A stretch of 49,444 bases of DNA from an uncultured Prevotella sp. (GTDB taxonomy: Bacteria; Bacteroidota; Bacteroidia; Bacteroidales; Bacteroidaceae). Positions 22,323 through 31,142 of this stretch are shown in pieces. The notes under the pieces are model-generated. The model saw nothing but the letters and a program-made list of their open reading frames with translations, ran no database searches and had not been told where the DNA came from. The stretch is taken from NCBI GenBank assembly GCA_900315835.1, contig ONAR01000018.1:1-49444 (forward strand). The letters run 5' to 3'. The translations under genes were made by a program, and so were the position numbers. Numbering within the stretch: position 1 is the stretch's first letter; each line of letters begins with the position of its first letter.

Positions 22323-23402
22323 ATGATGAAACGAAATATCTTTTTCCTTGCCAGCCTCCTTTGTCTGGCATCTTGCTCGCCGTCGAAGCAGAAGGCGGGT
22401 GACTATAGCTCCCTGCGCAGCGAGGTCGTCGAGACCACGCCGGTAGTGCTGGGCAGCTATGGCGACGAGCTCACGCTCAACGGCGACGTGAGCTGCGACG
22501 AGAGCCTTGTGCGGAAGCTCTTCATTCCCTGTTCGGGTCGTGTGACCGGCCTCGCCGTCGAGGTGGGCGACGCTGTAAGGCGCGGCCAGACACTCGCCGT
22601 TATCCACAGCGAAGAGGCCGCCGACTACAACAAAGGCCTCGCCGACGCTGACACACAGCTGCATATGGCCGAGCGCGAATACGAGATGAAGCAAGATATG
22701 CACCGCTCTGGCATGGCTTCTGACAAGGAGGTCAGCGAGGCTCACGGTGCTCTCGTCATGGCCCGCGCCGAGCAACGCCGGTTGGGCGCTGTGGCGGGCA
22801 TCAATGGTTTCGGCCGGAAGGCTACCGCCGTGTTGCGGTCGCCCATCAGCGGCTACGTCACCGTTAAGAATGTCTACGACGACAGCTACGTCAGTCCCGA
22901 CGGCGAGGGTGGCGGCGAGGCGCTCGAGATAGCCAACCTCAGCCGTGTGTGGGTCATTGCCGACGTCTATGAGAGCGACATCGCCAAGATTCATCAGGGC
23001 GCCCCGGTCACCGTTACCACGATGGCCTACGACGGTGAGGTCTTCCACGGACAAATCGACAAGGTCTACAATGTGCTCGACAGCGAGAGCAAGACCATGA
23101 AGGTGCGCGTCACCCTCGACAACGCCCGCGGACTGCTGCGGCCCGGCATGTTCGCCACCGTTCACGTCAGCACCGACAGAGGCGGCAAGACCCTCTGCCG
23201 CGTACCCGCCAAGGCCATCGTCTTCGATGGTGGCAAGGACTACGTGGTCATCGACGACGGCCATCGCCACTACCGCCGTCAGACTGTCAAGACTGACCAC
23301 GTCGGCAGTGACTATGCCTATGTAACCAGTGGTTTGCGCCCCGGCGAGCAGGTGGTGAGCAAGAACGCATTGTTGGTCTTTAACACCCTTGGCAATGAAT
23401 AA
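22323..23402 (+). CDS. czcB: RND efflux periplasmic adaptor lipoprotein (CzcB/CusB type)
   Basis: Encodes 359 residues. The lipoprotein signal is MMKRNIFFLASLLCLASC with lipid-anchored Cys18. The barrel-sandwich (lipoyl) halves are VTGLAVEVGDAVRRGQTLAVI and VLRSPISGYVTVKNVYDDSYV, flanking a helical hairpin of about 60 residues. Then comes the beta-barrel (RVWVIADVYESDIAKI) and a membrane-proximal domain. It links the inner-membrane pump to the TolC-like duct. The same frame is open back to a GTG at 22224 through the 9-bp repeats and would add a second hydrophobic stretch, but the lipobox at the ATG start is decisive. It overlaps the pump gene by 8 bp. Confidence 0.88.
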   Translation: MMKRNIFFLASLLCLASCSPSKQKAGDYSSLRSEVVETTPVVLGSYGDELTLNGDVSCDESLVRKLFIPCSGRVTGLAVEVGDAVRRGQTLAVIHSEEAADYNKGLADADTQLHMAEREYEMKQDMHRSGMASDKEVSEAHGALVMARAEQRRLGAVAGINGFGRKATAVLRSPISGYVTVKNVYDDSYVSPDGEGGGEALEIANLSRVWVIADVYESDIAKIHQGAPVTVTTMAYDGEVFHGQIDKVYNVLDSESKTMKVRVTLDNARGLLRPGMFATVHVSTDRGGKTLCRVPAKAIVFDGGKDYVVIDDGHRHYRRQTVKTDHVGSDYAYVTSGLRPGEQVVSKNALLVFNTLGNE

Positions 23403-26400
23403 GTTCATCGATTTCATCATCGCCTTCTCTCTCCGTCGCAAGTACCTCATCCTCGTCGTTACGCTGGCCGTCGTCGTATTGGGTGTGGTCAGCTTCCGCC
23501 AGACGCCTATCGACGCCTTCCCCGACGTGACCAACACCAAGGTGACCATCATCACGCAGTGGCCCGGCCGCTCGGCTGAGGAGATAGAGAAGTTCGTCAC
23601 CATCCCCATTGAGATTGCCATGAACTCGGTGCAGATGAAGACCGACATCCGTTCGACGACGCTCTTCGGCCTCTCCGTGGTCACCGTATGCTTCGACGAC
23701 CATGTCGACGACGAGTTCGCCCGCCAGCAGGTCTACAACCTTCTCAACGACGCCGACCTGCCCGACGGGGTGGAGCCCGACGTGCAGCCGTTATCGGGAC
23801 CGACGGGTGAGATCTTCCGCTATACGCTGCGCAGCGACAAGCGTTCGGTGCGCGAGCTGAAGACGCTGCAGGACTGGGTCATTGAGCGTAAGCTGCGTTC
23901 GGTGCCGGGCATCGCCGACATCGTCAGCTTCGGCGGCGAGGTGAAGACCTTTGAGGTCAGCGTCAACCCCAACCAGCTCGCCACCTACGGCGTGAGTTCG
24001 CTCGAGCTTTATCAGGCCATCGCCAACAGCAACGTCAATGTCGGCGGCGACGTCATCGAGCGTAGTTCGCAGGCCTACGTGGTGCGCGGCATCGGACTCA
24101 TCAACAACGTGCGCGAGATTGGCGACATCGTGGTGAAGAACGTCGGCGGTACGCCTATCCTCGTGCGCAACCTCGCCACCGTCCACGAGAGTTGTGCGCC
24201 ACGCCTCGGACAAGTGGGGCGCGACAAGGAGAATGATGTCGTAGAAGGCATCGTCGTCATGCGCAAGGGCGAAAACACCGAGCAGGTTATCAAGGCCCTG
24301 AAAACGAAAATCTCTGAGATACAGCACGATGATCTGCCCAAGGACGTGAAGATAGCGCCGTTCTATGACCGCGAAGACCTCGTCAACTTGGCCGTGAGCA
24401 CCGTGATGCACAACGTTCTCGAGGGCATCATCCTCGTCACGCTCGTGGTGCTGCTGTTCATGAAAGACTGGCGTACGACGGTCATCGTGGCTTCGGTCAT
24501 TCCGCTGGCCCTGCTCTTCGCCTTCATTGCCCTCCACCTCTGCGGTATGAGCGCCAACCTGCTGTCGATGGGTGCCATCGACTTCGGTATCATCATCGAC
24601 GGTGCCGTGGTGATGGTTGAGGCGCTTTTTGTAGCCCTCTCGGCGCAGGCGCGCAACATCGGTATGGAGGTGTTCAACCGCCGCAGCCATCTTGGTATGA
24701 TACGGCAGACGGCGCGCGGTAAGGCCAAGTCAGTGTTCTTCTCCAAGCTCATCATCATCACCGCCCTGATGCCCATCTTCACCTTCCAGAAGGTCGAGGG
24801 TAAGATGTTCTCACCCTTGGCCTACACCCTCGGCTTTGCCCTGCTCGGCGCTCTGCTGTTCACGTTGACGCTGGTGCCGGTGCTGTCGTCGATGTTGCTC
24901 AAGAAAAATGTCCGTGAGAAGAAGAACCGCTTCCTCGACTTCGTCTATCACTATGCCGACAGCGCCTTCGCCTTCTGCCATCACCATAGTCGTAAGGTCA
25001 TCACCGTGGCACTGGTGGCTATGGCCGTAGGACAGGCCTGCTTCAAGCTATTGGGCTCCGAGTTCCTGCCCGAGATGAACGAAGGCTCCATCTACGTGCG
25101 TGCCACGCTGCCGCAGAGCGTATCGCTGAGGCAGAGCGTGAAGCTGGCCAATGAGTTCCGCGGCATCCTCAGCGCCTACCCTGAGGTGAGTCAGGTGATG
25201 ACGCAGACCGGTCGGCCCAACGACGGTACCGACGCCACCGGCTTCTACAACATCGAACTCTTCGTGAAGATGTATCCCGAGAGCCAGTGGAAAACCGGGC
25301 GCTCGAAGGATGAGGTCATCGACGACATGAACCGTCGGTTGAGCGTCTATCCGGGCATCGACTTCAACTTCTCGCAGCCCATCTCCGACAATGTGGAGGA
25401 GGCCGTGAGCGGTGTCAAGGGCGCCATCGTCGCCAAGGTCTATGGCAAGGACCTCGCCCAAAGCGAGCGTCTGGCTTGGCAGGTGTACCACACGATGAAA
25501 CCCATCCGCGGCATCACTGACCTCGGCGTCATCCGCAACATGGGGCAGCCTGAGCTACAGATTGACATCAACGAGGACCGGCTGGCGCGCTACGGCGTGA
25601 AGAAAGACGACGTGCAGAGCATCATTGAGATGGCCATCGGCGGTAAGGCAGCCTCGCAGGTGTATGAGGATGAACGCAAGTTCAGTCTCGTCGTACGCTA
25701 TGCCGAGCCTTACCGCAACAATGCTGAGGCCATTGCGAAGATCAAGGTGCCCAACGACGACGGTCAGATGATACCCATCGGCGAGCTGGCCTCAATACGC
25801 GCCATCACCGGTCCGCTCATCATCTATCGCGAGAACCACGCCCGCTACTGCGCCGTGAAGTTCAGCGTACGTGACCGCGACATGGGTTCCGCTGTCGACG
25901 AGGCCCGCGCCAAGGTGGCGAAGGCTGTGAACCTGCCCGCAGGATATAAGATAACGTGGAACGGCGACTTCGAGAACCAGAAGCGTGCCTCGGCCCGACT
26001 GGCGCAGGTGGTGCCCATCAGCGTGCTGCTCATCTTCGTCATCCTCTACGTGCTCTTCGGTAATGCGCGCGACGCCGGTCTGGTGCTCACCAACGTGCCT
26101 TTTGCGGCCGTAGGCGGCATCCTCATTCTGCTCATCACCCGCACCAACTTCTCCATCTCGGCGGGCATCGGCTTCATCTGCCTCTTCGGCATCTGCATTC
26201 AGAATGGCGTCATCATGCTCATGGACATCAAGCATTTCCTGCGTCATCGCTGCACGCTACCCGATGCGGTGACACGTGGCATGCACTCGCGCATCCGCAG
26301 TGTGCTGATGACAGCCATGATGGCCACCCTCGGCCTCAAGCCCGCCGCCCTGAGCCACGGCATCGGCAGTGAGAGCCAACGGCCGTTGGCAACGGTCATC

Positions 26401-26499
26401 ATCGGCGGTTTGGTCGGCGCCACCCTCTTCACCCTGTTCATCTTCCCGCTCGTGGTGGAGAAGGTCTACAAGCATGTGAACATCAAAAAGTGCCTTTAA
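23395..26499 (+). CDS. czcA: Heavy-metal RND pump, CzcA family
   Basis: Encodes 1034 residues. It has twelve membrane helices with two large periplasmic loops, the usual RND layout. The helix-4 motif GAIDFGIIIDGAVVMVEALF contains Asp396, Asp402 and Glu409. This D-x5-D-x6-E spacing equals the CzcA D402/D408/E415 proton-relay signature of the Zn/Co/Cd-exporting HME branch. Other family marks are TPIDAFPDVTN near the N-terminus and LLGSEFLPEMNEGSIYVRAT at the second loop. It expels divalent metal ions using the proton gradient, with the two upstream gene products. The ATG at 23395 overlaps the adaptor stop; an in-frame TTG at 23389 is less likely. Metal specificity is inferred, not proven. Confidence 0.93.
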   Translation: MNKFIDFIIAFSLRRKYLILVVTLAVVVLGVVSFRQTPIDAFPDVTNTKVTIITQWPGRSAEEIEKFVTIPIEIAMNSVQMKTDIRSTTLFGLSVVTVCFDDHVDDEFARQQVYNLLNDADLPDGVEPDVQPLSGPTGEIFRYTLRSDKRSVRELKTLQDWVIERKLRSVPGIADIVSFGGEVKTFEVSVNPNQLATYGVSSLELYQAIANSNVNVGGDVIERSSQAYVVRGIGLINNVREIGDIVVKNVGGTPILVRNLATVHESCAPRLGQVGRDKENDVVEGIVVMRKGENTEQVIKALKTKISEIQHDDLPKDVKIAPFYDREDLVNLAVSTVMHNVLEGIILVTLVVLLFMKDWRTTVIVASVIPLALLFAFIALHLCGMSANLLSMGAIDFGIIIDGAVVMVEALFVALSAQARNIGMEVFNRRSHLGMIRQTARGKAKSVFFSKLIIITALMPIFTFQKVEGKMFSPLAYTLGFALLGALLFTLTLVPVLSSMLLKKNVREKKNRFLDFVYHYADSAFAFCHHHSRKVITVALVAMAVGQACFKLLGSEFLPEMNEGSIYVRATLPQSVSLRQSVKLANEFRGILSAYPEVSQVMTQTGRPNDGTDATGFYNIELFVKMYPESQWKTGRSKDEVIDDMNRRLSVYPGIDFNFSQPISDNVEEAVSGVKGAIVAKVYGKDLAQSERLAWQVYHTMKPIRGITDLGVIRNMGQPELQIDINEDRLARYGVKKDDVQSIIEMAIGGKAASQVYEDERKFSLVVRYAEPYRNNAEAIAKIKVPNDDGQMIPIGELASIRAITGPLIIYRENHARYCAVKFSVRDRDMGSAVDEARAKVAKAVNLPAGYKITWNGDFENQKRASARLAQVVPISVLLIFVILYVLFGNARDAGLVLTNVPFAAVGGILILLITRTNFSISAGIGFICLFGICIQNGVIMLMDIKHFLRHRCTLPDAVTRGMHSRIRSVLMTAMMATLGLKPAALSHGIGSESQRPLATVIIGGLVGATLFTLFIFPLVVEKVYKHVNIKKCL

Positions 26500-26536
26500 T
26501 ATATCATTTGGTCATTTGACAAATTAGAAGATTTTT

Positions 26537-26568
26537 CTTGTTAGTACAAATATTTTATATTATCTTTG
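26537..26568 (+). promoter_or_regulatory. Promoter of the toxin-antitoxin pair
   Basis: -33 CTTG (26537-26540), 20-nt spacer, -7 TATCTTTG (26561-26568). The antitoxin start at 26590 lies 21 nt downstream. The region is AT-rich compared with the flanking genes. Confidence 0.65.
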
Positions 26569-26589
26569 CATACGATAAAATGGCAAGTT

Positions 26590-26835
26590 ATGGAACATAC
26601 GACATTAAGACAACCTGCTTCATTCAGACTCAGGTCTGATCTATTGAAGGCTATGAAGGAGCGTGCCAAGGCAAGCCACAGAAGTTTGAATAATCTTGTC
26701 GAGAGCATTCTACTTGATGCTATGTATAGTGAGCCAAATAAGGAAACACTTGAGGCTATGCAGGAGGCTCACGATAATAAAGGGGGGGCATATTCTAATG
26801 TTAGTGCATTAATGAAGTCACTTGCTGAGGAATGA
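26590..26835 (+). CDS. Antitoxin of a YafQ/RelE-type module
   Basis: Encodes 81 residues. The N-terminal half (ASFRLRSDLLKAMKERAKAS, then HRSLNNLVESIL) reads as a ribbon-helix-helix DNA-binding domain. The C-terminal half (KETLEAMQEAHDNKGG, then VSALMKSLAEE) is the extended toxin-wrapping segment common to RelB/DinJ-like antitoxins. The start ATG at 26590 follows the promoter; an in-frame TTG at 26566 is inside the -7 box. It overlaps the toxin gene by 4 bp (ATGA). It would neutralise the toxin and repress the operon. Codon use is more AT-rich than the pump genes upstream. Confidence 0.8.
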   Translation: MEHTTLRQPASFRLRSDLLKAMKERAKASHRSLNNLVESILLDAMYSEPNKETLEAMQEAHDNKGGAYSNVSALMKSLAEE

Positions 26836-27104
26836 AGAAATTACGTCCTACCGGTAGATTTCGAAAGGATTTCAAAAAGATCGAAAGAGACCGGTCTAAA
26901 GTTTCAGCTTTTGAGAAGATTGCCCAATTGCTGATAGATGAGACTCCCATACCAGCTCAGTACAGGCCACATATGCTTAAGGGGGCTTATAAGGGATATA
27001 TGGAGTGCCACATTGAAAGCGACTTACTTCTGATATGGTTCGATCCTAATACAGATATTATAGAATTGGTGAGAATAGGAAGTCATTCTGAACTGTTCAA
27101 GTAA
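26832..27104 (+). CDS. YafQ-family mRNA interferase toxin
   Basis: Encodes 90 residues, the standard length for the RelE/YafQ fold. The conserved residues are present: His47 in RPHMLKG, His60 and Asp64 in ECHIESDLLLIW, and His85 in GSHSELFK. They correspond to the catalytic H50, H63, D67 and H87 of E. coli YafQ, a ribosome-dependent mRNA endonuclease. The N-terminus (KKLRPTGRFRKDFKKIERD) is basic as expected. It is intact and so likely active. The pair lies between the metal pump and its probable two-component regulator. Confidence 0.88.
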   Translation: MKKLRPTGRFRKDFKKIERDRSKVSAFEKIAQLLIDETPIPAQYRPHMLKGAYKGYMECHIESDLLLIWFDPNTDIIELVRIGSHSELFK

Positions 27105-27128
27105 GTCTTGTTTACTATCAAATTCAAC

Positions 27129-27833
27129 ATGAAACGCATCTTATTGGCTGAGGACGAGGAAAACATTGCGGACTTCGTGAGCCGGGGGCTGCAAAGCTTC
27201 GGCTATGAGGTGGACAGTGTGCGGCGCGGCGACGAGGCATGGCAGCGGCTCGAGGCACGGCAGGACTACAATCTGGCGCTGCTCGACATCCGCATGCCCG
27301 GTATGACGGGCCTCGAGGTATGCCAGCGACTGCGCGAGCAGCAGGGCTATCAGTTGCCCGTGCTGATGCTCACCGCCCTGGGCACCACCGACGACATCGT
27401 GCTCGGCTTGCAGGCCGGTGCTGACGACTATATGGTGAAGCCGTTTAAGTTCACGGAGCTGTTGGCCCGCATCTCGGCGCTGCTGCGGCGCGTGGAGAGC
27501 TACCGACAGGCGGCACCGCTGGCCTCGGGCGACCTCTCGATTGACGCGGCCACGCACAAGGCGCGTCGGCAAGACCGTGAGGTGGACCTCAGTACGAAGG
27601 AGTACCGGCTGCTGGAGTATCTCATGCGCCACGAGGGCGAGACGCTCACCCGGCGTCAGCTGTTGCGCGACGTGTGGGATAAGGACTTCGACACCAACAC
27701 CAATGTGGTCGATGTCTATGTGCGCTATCTGCGACAAAAAATTGACGAGGGCTTCGACCGGAAGCTCATCCATACCATCGTCGGTACGGGCTACCGCTTC
27801 GGAAAGGGGGACAACGATGAAACCAGGGCATAA
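27129..27833 (+). CDS. OmpR/PhoB-family response regulator (CusR/CzcR-like)
   Basis: Encodes 234 residues. The receiver domain (1-120) has the acidic pair in LLAEDEEN, phospho-acceptor Asp53 in LALLDIRMPG, Thr in LMLTALG and Lys in DDYMVKPFKF. A winged-helix DNA-binding domain follows (about 135-230; LSTKEYRLLEYLMRHEGETL, then NVVDVYVRYLRQKID). The start ATG at 27129 is preferred over an in-frame TTG at 27108. The gene overlaps the histidine-kinase gene by 17 bp. Its position just after the CzcCBA-type operon suggests it activates that operon when divalent metals accumulate. That target is inferred from proximity. Confidence 0.9.
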   Translation: MKRILLAEDEENIADFVSRGLQSFGYEVDSVRRGDEAWQRLEARQDYNLALLDIRMPGMTGLEVCQRLREQQGYQLPVLMLTALGTTDDIVLGLQAGADDYMVKPFKFTELLARISALLRRVESYRQAAPLASGDLSIDAATHKARRQDREVDLSTKEYRLLEYLMRHEGETLTRRQLLRDVWDKDFDTNTNVVDVYVRYLRQKIDEGFDRKLIHTIVGTGYRFGKGDNDETRA

Positions 27834-29034
27834 AATCTCGCTCATTTATTCGGGCATCACCATCGGCTTGCTGCTCGTGGCCGGGTTGGTGTTTTATTTC
27901 TTTTCATCCAACTATATCCGCAACCTCTATTTCCATTACATGGAGGAGAAGGCGCACGCCGTGGCCGAGGAGAAGTTCTCGAAGGATGAGCTCGACCCTG
28001 TGAAATACCGCAATGTCGTCATCCGGCGGAAGAACTCCATCCCAACGTCGAAGGAACTCTTCATCCGCGTTGACGACCGTCAGCGGGCGCGTCGGCCATT
28101 GTCGGCTTATCTGACTGATGAGCAGATAGAACGGCTCTATGCCAACCAGACGGTCAACTTCGAGCATGGCGCCGAGGTGGGTACGGCGTTCGTCTACTAC
28201 GACAATACCGGAACATTTGCCGTCATCGTGCTGAGCCGTAACCCCTACGGCGCCAGCATTGCGCGCACCCTGCGCTGGGCCTTGCTGCTGCTGGTGCTGG
28301 TCTCAGCGGCCGTATTGTGGCTCATCAGCCGCCTCTATGCCATGCGCATGCTCGACCGCATCGACCGCGACTACCAGACCGAGAAGATGTTTGTCAACAA
28401 TGCCTCGCATGAAATTAACAACCCGCTGACGGCCATCCAGGGCGAATGTGAGGTGGCGCTGCTTGCCGACCGCACGGTGCCGGAATATAAGGACACGCTC
28501 CGTCGCATCGCCCACGAGGCCGACCGCGTGGTGACCATCATGCGTGAGCTGCTGCGCTTCTCTCACGTCAGGAGTGGCGAAGGGGTAGGGGAGCGCGAAC
28601 CGGTGCCGATGGCGCCTTTGTTGCAGGCCTTGGCCAACGAACAATATGCTGGCAATACTACCCTTGAGGGCGACGCCAGGCAAGCGTGTACAGTGGATTG
28701 CCGCGGCGACTTTGCGGTGATGGGGGATGCCAACCTGCTGCGCATCGCCTTCCATAATCTGGTCAACAATGCCGTGAAATATTCCGACGGCAAGCCGGTC
28801 AGCATTACCATCGCCGACCGCCGCATCGTCATCCGCGACCACGGCATCGGCATCCCTGCGAGCGACCTTCCTCACGTCTTCGAACCATTCTACCGCGCCC
28901 GTAACACGCAGGGCGTCAGAGGTCATGGCGTCGGACTGGCCCTTGCCAAAGCTATCCTCGAACGCTACGGCGCCCGCCTTACGGTGACATCGCGGCAGGA
29001 TGAGGGCACCACTGTTCAGGTGCGCTTCAAATAA
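27817..29034 (+). CDS. Membrane sensor histidine kinase (CusS/CzcS-like)
   Basis: Encodes 405 residues. There are two transmembrane helices (about 10-30 and 150-172) around a periplasmic domain of about 120 residues. The HisKA motif NNASHEINNPLTAIQGE carries phospho-acceptor His198. The HATPase domain has the N-box HNLVNNAVKYS, G1 DHGIGIP, F-box FEPFYRA and G2 GHGVGLALAKAILE. No HAMP domain is obvious. It is transcribed with the response regulator (17-bp overlap) and probably phosphorylates it. The signal is likely a metal ion, based on the adjacent pump genes. Confidence 0.9.
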   Translation: MKPGHKISLIYSGITIGLLLVAGLVFYFFSSNYIRNLYFHYMEEKAHAVAEEKFSKDELDPVKYRNVVIRRKNSIPTSKELFIRVDDRQRARRPLSAYLTDEQIERLYANQTVNFEHGAEVGTAFVYYDNTGTFAVIVLSRNPYGASIARTLRWALLLLVLVSAAVLWLISRLYAMRMLDRIDRDYQTEKMFVNNASHEINNPLTAIQGECEVALLADRTVPEYKDTLRRIAHEADRVVTIMRELLRFSHVRSGEGVGEREPVPMAPLLQALANEQYAGNTTLEGDARQACTVDCRGDFAVMGDANLLRIAFHNLVNNAVKYSDGKPVSITIADRRIVIRDHGIGIPASDLPHVFEPFYRARNTQGVRGHGVGLALAKAILERYGARLTVTSRQDEGTTVQVRFK

Positions 29035-29061
29035 CCTAAAAATATAAAAATTACAAAATTG

Positions 29062-29093
29062 CTTGCATCGTATGAGGGTTCTGATTATCTTTG
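29062..29093 (+). promoter_or_regulatory. Promoter of the glutathione peroxidase gene
   Basis: -33 CTTG (29062-29065), 20-nt spacer, -7 TATCTTTG (29086-29093). Only 8 nt before the ATG at 29102, so the leader is very short. Confidence 0.65.
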
Positions 29094-29101
29094 CAAACGA
29101 G

Positions 29102-29722
29102 ATGAAGAAAGTATTAACCCTTGCCATGCTGCTCGTCCTCGCGATGACCGGCATGGCGCAAAACAAAGTAAAAGATATGCAAACAGTTTATGATTTCAGC
29201 CTGAAGGACAAGAAAGGCAATGACGTGAGTTTGGAACAGTATAAGGGCAAGGTGCTCCTTATCGTCAATACCGCCACTGGATGCGGCTTCACCCCTCAAT
29301 ATGAGGATTTGGAGGCGATGTATCACCGGCTCAAGGACAAGGGACTGGAGATTCTCGATGTGCCTTGCAATCAGTTCGGTCACCAGGCTCCCGGCACCGA
29401 TGAGGAGATTAAGCAGTTCTGCACGCTGAAGTTCGGCGCCGACTTCCCGCAGTTCAAGAAGAGCGATGTCAATGGTGCCAATGAGTTGCCACTCTACACC
29501 TGGCTGAAGAGCCAGAAGCCTTGCCAAGGCGGTTATGAGGCCAAGTTGGCCGCCGTCATGGAGAAGCTCTACAACGAGGCCAACCCCGAACCGCGCAAGA
29601 AGGATGACATCCAGTGGAACTTCACCAAGTTCCTTATCAGTCGCGACGGTCAGGTCATCGCCCGCTTCGAGCCGACGGTTGACATGAAGGAAGTGGAGAA
29701 GCAGACTGAGGCTGCGCTGTAA
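29102..29722 (+). CDS. Exported glutathione peroxidase-family thiol peroxidase
   Basis: Encodes 206 residues. The N-terminus MKKVLTLAMLLVLAMTGMAQ is a signal peptide, so it acts in the periplasm or envelope. The GPx core has NTATGCGFTPQY with peroxidatic Cys61 (Cys in place of selenocysteine), Gln in PCNQFGHQAPG, and Trp-Asn in WNFTKFLISRDG. A further Cys in KQFCTLKF is a candidate resolving residue for a thioredoxin-dependent cycle. It reduces peroxides or lipid hydroperoxides. The start at 29102 is set by the promoter; earlier in-frame codons lie over it. It is a single gene, convergent with the acyltransferase. Confidence 0.92.
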   Translation: MKKVLTLAMLLVLAMTGMAQNKVKDMQTVYDFSLKDKKGNDVSLEQYKGKVLLIVNTATGCGFTPQYEDLEAMYHRLKDKGLEILDVPCNQFGHQAPGTDEEIKQFCTLKFGADFPQFKKSDVNGANELPLYTWLKSQKPCQGGYEAKLAAVMEKLYNEANPEPRKKDDIQWNFTKFLISRDGQVIARFEPTVDMKEVEKQTEAAL

Positions 29723-29741
29723 AGCTTAGAAGCCTTTCCTC

Positions 29742-29802
29742 GCCTTCCCCGATTGGGGAAGGCAGATCTCAGTGTAGTGGCCGTGCCTTGTGACGGCCAC
29801 TA
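29742..29802. repeat. Hairpin plus REP-like palindrome, copy 5
   Basis: Perfect 9-bp hairpin GCCTTCCCC-GATT-GGGGAAGGC (29742-29763), followed by a diverged REP unit CAGTGTAGTGGCCGTGCC, then TTGTGACGGCCACTA (29770-29802). It lies between the convergent ends of the peroxidase and acyltransferase genes. Confidence 0.75.
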
Positions 29803-29807
29803 ATTCG

Positions 29808-31001
29808 TCACTGCCCGACGGCAGGACGAAAGAGCTTCGACTTCAACCACCGTCTCACCGGTACGTCATAGAGCTTGTAGGCGGCATAGGCGTTGAAGAT
29901 GGCGAGAGCGTAGAGGCCCACACCCAATGCGATGTGCTGCGACAGCGGGGCGTCGGGGTGGTTGGTCACCCACGACGTCTGGATATAGACGAGCGGGAAG
30001 TGGGTGATGTAGATGGGGTAGGAGACATTGCCGAAGAACTTGCAGATGGAAACGGAGAACTTACCCGTGACGTTGCTGCCTGCGCCCATGCTCACCACCA
30101 AGGGGAACATCACGAGGATGCAGATGCACTCGTAGAGGCCGTTGGCCCACATGTGGTCGGGTCCGCAGAGACGCGGCATGACGAGGATGACGGCCACGAT
30201 AAGGCCGCACCACCAGAAGCCACCGCGCACCTTGATGAGCTTATGCACGCGGGAGATGAGCAGTCCGGCGAAGAACGGATAAAGCAGTCGGGTGATGCCG
30301 ATGAGCAGTTGGTCGGGCGTGAGGCTCCAGCCGCCAATCACGGTGTAGGCTGCCGCCCGGTTGTCGCCCCATACGCCGAGCCAGTCGATGTCGAAGCAGA
30401 GCAGTACGGTCATGCAGCCGAAGAGGATGACGCACACGGTCAGCGCTACCTTCGACAGACGGCGGATGATGAGGGCATAAAGCAGGTTGGCCAGATATTC
30501 CCATTGCAGCGACCATACGGGACCGTCGAGTGGGTTGGTCTCGGCCCAGCCGCGGATATCCATCGAGGGCGGTGTGGGGATGATGGTGAAGCACCACAGC
30601 ATCACCACGATGAGCATCATGCCCGACGTCTTGTCGACCAGTGGAAAGGCATCGCTGCCCTGCAGAAAGAACGTGGCGGCACCTAACAGACAACCGAAGA
30701 TGACCATAGGGTGGAGACGCACCAGACGGCGCTTGATGAAGTTCCACGTCGACATCCTGTCCCAGCGGTCGTCGTAGGCATAGCCGATGACGAAGCCGGA
30801 GAGAACGAAGAAGAAGTCCACGGCGAGGTAGCCGTGGTTGAGGATTTGGTTCTCGGGATGACCGTCGGAATAGACCTCGAAGAGGTGGAAGGCCACGATG
30901 ATGAGTGCGGCCACGCCACGGAGTCCGTCGAGAATCTCATAGCGGGGCTTGGAGGCAAGATAGATGTTGTTTCTTGCCTGAATGTCGGCGTTGGTTTTCA
31001 T
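29808..31001 (-). CDS. Membrane acyltransferase, acyltransferase-3 (OafA/YrhL) family
   Basis: Encodes 397 residues with about ten hydrophobic helices. The N-terminal family motif LDGLRGVAALIIVAFHLFE contains the conserved Arg and catalytic-type His39. It is followed by FFFVLSGFVIGYAY and FIKRRLVRLHP. Near the C-terminus, ISYP-type sequence appears as FGNVSYPIYITHFPLVY. Members O-acylate extracellular or periplasmic sugars, such as O-antigen or exopolysaccharide units. No glycan-synthesis cluster is adjacent, so the acceptor is unknown. It has its own -7 box at 31022-31029. Confidence 0.88.
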   Translation of the reverse strand: MKTNADIQARNNIYLASKPRYEILDGLRGVAALIIVAFHLFEVYSDGHPENQILNHGYLAVDFFFVLSGFVIGYAYDDRWDRMSTWNFIKRRLVRLHPMVIFGCLLGAATFFLQGSDAFPLVDKTSGMMLIVVMLWCFTIIPTPPSMDIRGWAETNPLDGPVWSLQWEYLANLLYALIIRRLSKVALTVCVILFGCMTVLLCFDIDWLGVWGDNRAAAYTVIGGWSLTPDQLLIGITRLLYPFFAGLLISRVHKLIKVRGGFWWCGLIVAVILVMPRLCGPDHMWANGLYECICILVMFPLVVSMGAGSNVTGKFSVSICKFFGNVSYPIYITHFPLVYIQTSWVTNHPDAPLSQHIALGVGLYALAIFNAYAAYKLYDVPVRRWLKSKLFRPAVGQ

Positions 31002-31021
31002 TGAGTTGTGCTTAATGGTTG

Positions 31022-31029
31022 CAAAGGTA
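31022..31029 (-). promoter_or_regulatory. -7 box of the acyltransferase gene
   Basis: Minus-strand TACCTTTG, 20 nt before the ATG at 31001. No clear -33 partner. Confidence 0.5.
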
Positions 31030-31142
31030 CGATGAAAATACTGAGCGGTCTTGACTTATTGTTTGAATTATTTGTCGTAAGTTTGCAACATGGCAAGTTT
31101 TCATCTCGACAAAGTACGTTTGATGCCGCAAGAGCAGAAGGA

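Noticed and set aside
27541-27816. Frame open upstream of the histidine kinase start
   Set aside because: It overlaps the response regulator in another frame and reads as low-complexity Arg/Ser/Thr; the ATG at 27817 fits the membrane N-terminus.
29790-30686. 298-codon plus-strand frame opposite the acyltransferase
   Set aside because: Antisense shadow rich in His/Glu/Asp; the minus strand shows acyltransferase-3 motifs.
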